From positions 1-64,000 of the forward strand of contig JAFRXH010000036.1 of assembly GCA_017437785.1 (NCBI GenBank): a stretch of DNA of 64,000 nucleotides, in the 5' to 3' direction. The DNA is from Lachnospiraceae bacterium (GTDB taxonomy: Bacteria > Bacillota > Clostridia > Lachnospirales > Lachnospiraceae). Below the pieces are notes generated by a model, which did not search any database, was not told the origin of the DNA, and saw only the letters and a list, made by a program, of their open reading frames with translations. The position numbers and the translations under genes were made by a program. Shown here one piece after another: positions 63,043 to 64,000 of the stretch (position 1 is its first letter; the number at the start of each line of letters is the position of its first letter).

Positions 63043-64000
63043 ATGAATCCATACTTTAAAGTAGAGATCAACGATAAAGGCACATTCCTTAAGCTGATCC
63101 CGGGGGATTCGGGATTGCCTTCGATCCAGGAGGCCATTAATTATCTTGAAGCAAAAAAGGTGCCCTACGATGTCGGTGTACTGGGAGCCTTTTTTAAACA
63201 GGGAGATCCGGATAAGCTGATCCCTCTTTCCGGAAACAGGATATATGCGATCCCGGAGGGCAGCGTGATAAGGGTGAGTGATGACCGTATGACGGCCACT
63301 GCCCGTTTTTATCCTGCATCGACCGGCGGAAAAGCCATCACTAAAGAGGATATATACAGTGAATGCCGGCTGGCCAAGATAGTATACGGTATTGACGATA
63401 AAGAGATAGAGAGGTTTTTATCTGAAAAGCAATATGCCACCGATTATGTGATAGCACGCGGAAAGCCGGTGGTCGAGGGCAGCGACGCAAGAATAGAGTA
63501 CAATTTTAACACAAATAATAAGGTGCGTCCGACGCTTAATGAAGACGGTACGGTCGATTTCTTTAACCTTAACCTGGTCAATCACTGTACCGAAGGTATG
63601 GTTCTGGCTACATTGACACCGGAGGTAAGGGGTGAAGCAGGATCCGATGTTTTCGGAATGGTGATCAAACCCAGGGACGTAAAGCGTGCCATATTGCAGT
63701 TTGGTCTTAATATAGAACTCTCTGAGGACAAATGCTCCATCCGGTCAAAAGTTAACGGGCATGTAACCCTGGTGGGCGGCAAGGTCTTCGTATCCGATGT
63801 GATGGAGGTCAATAACGTGGATAATTCCACCGGAAACATAGACTATCAGGGCAATGTGGTAGTAACGGGCGATGTTAAGTCCAACTTCAGCATAAAGACC
63901 AGCGGCGATGTGGAAGTGCGGGGCGTTGTGGAAGGAGCACGTATAGAAGCCGGCGGGAACATAATCCTTATGCGCGGTATAAACGGTGAAAGCAAGGGAA
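63043..64000 (+). CDS. FapA/DUF342-family protein, truncated by window end
   Basis: Open frame from ATG 63043 (AGGAGGAAAA site) to the window edge, about 319 codons without a stop. YVIARGKPVVEGSDARIEYNF and the run of beta strands (GNVVVTGDVKSNFSIKTSGDVEVRGVVEGA) are typical of DUF342/FapA proteins, whose C-terminal part forms a beta-helix. Commonly found next to sigD in Firmicutes. Function poorly known; possibly linked to polar or surface structures. Confidence 0.85.
   Translation, partial: MNPYFKVEINDKGTFLKLIPGDSGLPSIQEAINYLEAKKVPYDVGVLGAFFKQGDPDKLIPLSGNRIYAIPEGSVIRVSDDRMTATARFYPASTGGKAITKEDIYSECRLAKIVYGIDDKEIERFLSEKQYATDYVIARGKPVVEGSDARIEYNFNTNNKVRPTLNEDGTVDFFNLNLVNHCTEGMVLATLTPEVRGEAGSDVFGMVIKPRDVKRAILQFGLNIELSEDKCSIRSKVNGHVTLVGGKVFVSDVMEVNNVDNSTGNIDYQGNVVVTGDVKSNFSIKTSGDVEVRGVVEGARIEAGGNIILMRGINGESKG

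Overview
The window reads as chromosome of a motile, monoderm Firmicute of the Lachnospiraceae (Butyrivibrio/Roseburia-like). This is inferred from CodY next to flgB, a FliY-type switch protein, FlbD, CheC and CheD, SigD at the end of a giant flagellar/chemotaxis operon, strong AGGAGG ribosome sites and frequent TTG starts. No rRNA, tRNA, CRISPR array or intact mobile element was seen.

Region 1 (1-28 kb) is a type IV pilus (T4P) locus split into blocks. pilT, pilB and pilC come first, then a major pilin gene with its own promoter. Further on are a prepilin peptidase, a PilM-PilN fusion, a PilO-like protein and four further prepilin-like proteins. Two of these (538 and 614 aa) are unusually large. 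Lying between the blocks are six multi-pass membrane protein genes: three YfhO-family GT-C-like proteins, two tandem DUF6311-like paralogues and one O-acyltransferase. The working idea, which is inference, is a surface-glycan or pilus-decoration module. A decayed Rpn/PD-(D/E)XK nuclease-transposase gene sits at about 8.0-8.7 kb.

Region 2 (28-31 kb): an array of GC-rich palindromes ending in a terminator closes the pilus block. topA follows, overlapping codY by 4 bases.

Region 3 (31-64 kb) is the flagellar/chemotaxis cluster, all on the + strand: flgB flgC fliE fliF fliG fliH fliI fliJ ylxF/motE-like fliK flgD flgE | flbD motA motB fliL fliM fliY fliO fliP fliQ fliR flhB flhA flhF flhG ycgR cheB cheA cheW cheC cheD, a small membrane protein, sigD, and a truncated fapA-like gene. 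It builds the basal body, rod, hook, export gate, stator and switch, and then the chemotaxis and regulatory proteins. The genes are tightly packed except around flgE, where gaps hold dispersed palindromic repeats, a SigD-like promoter with a hairpin-rich leader, a structured element of about 140 bases and a terminator.

The most unusual signals are non-coding. Three membrane-protein genes have promoters only 7-8 bases before the start codon with no ribosome site (predicted leaderless mRNAs). Two flagellar leaders, before flgB and flgE, carry competing hairpins that look like attenuators. One dispersed repeat family is found in the spacers of the flagellar operon. All functional names come from reading sequence motifs; no database search was run.
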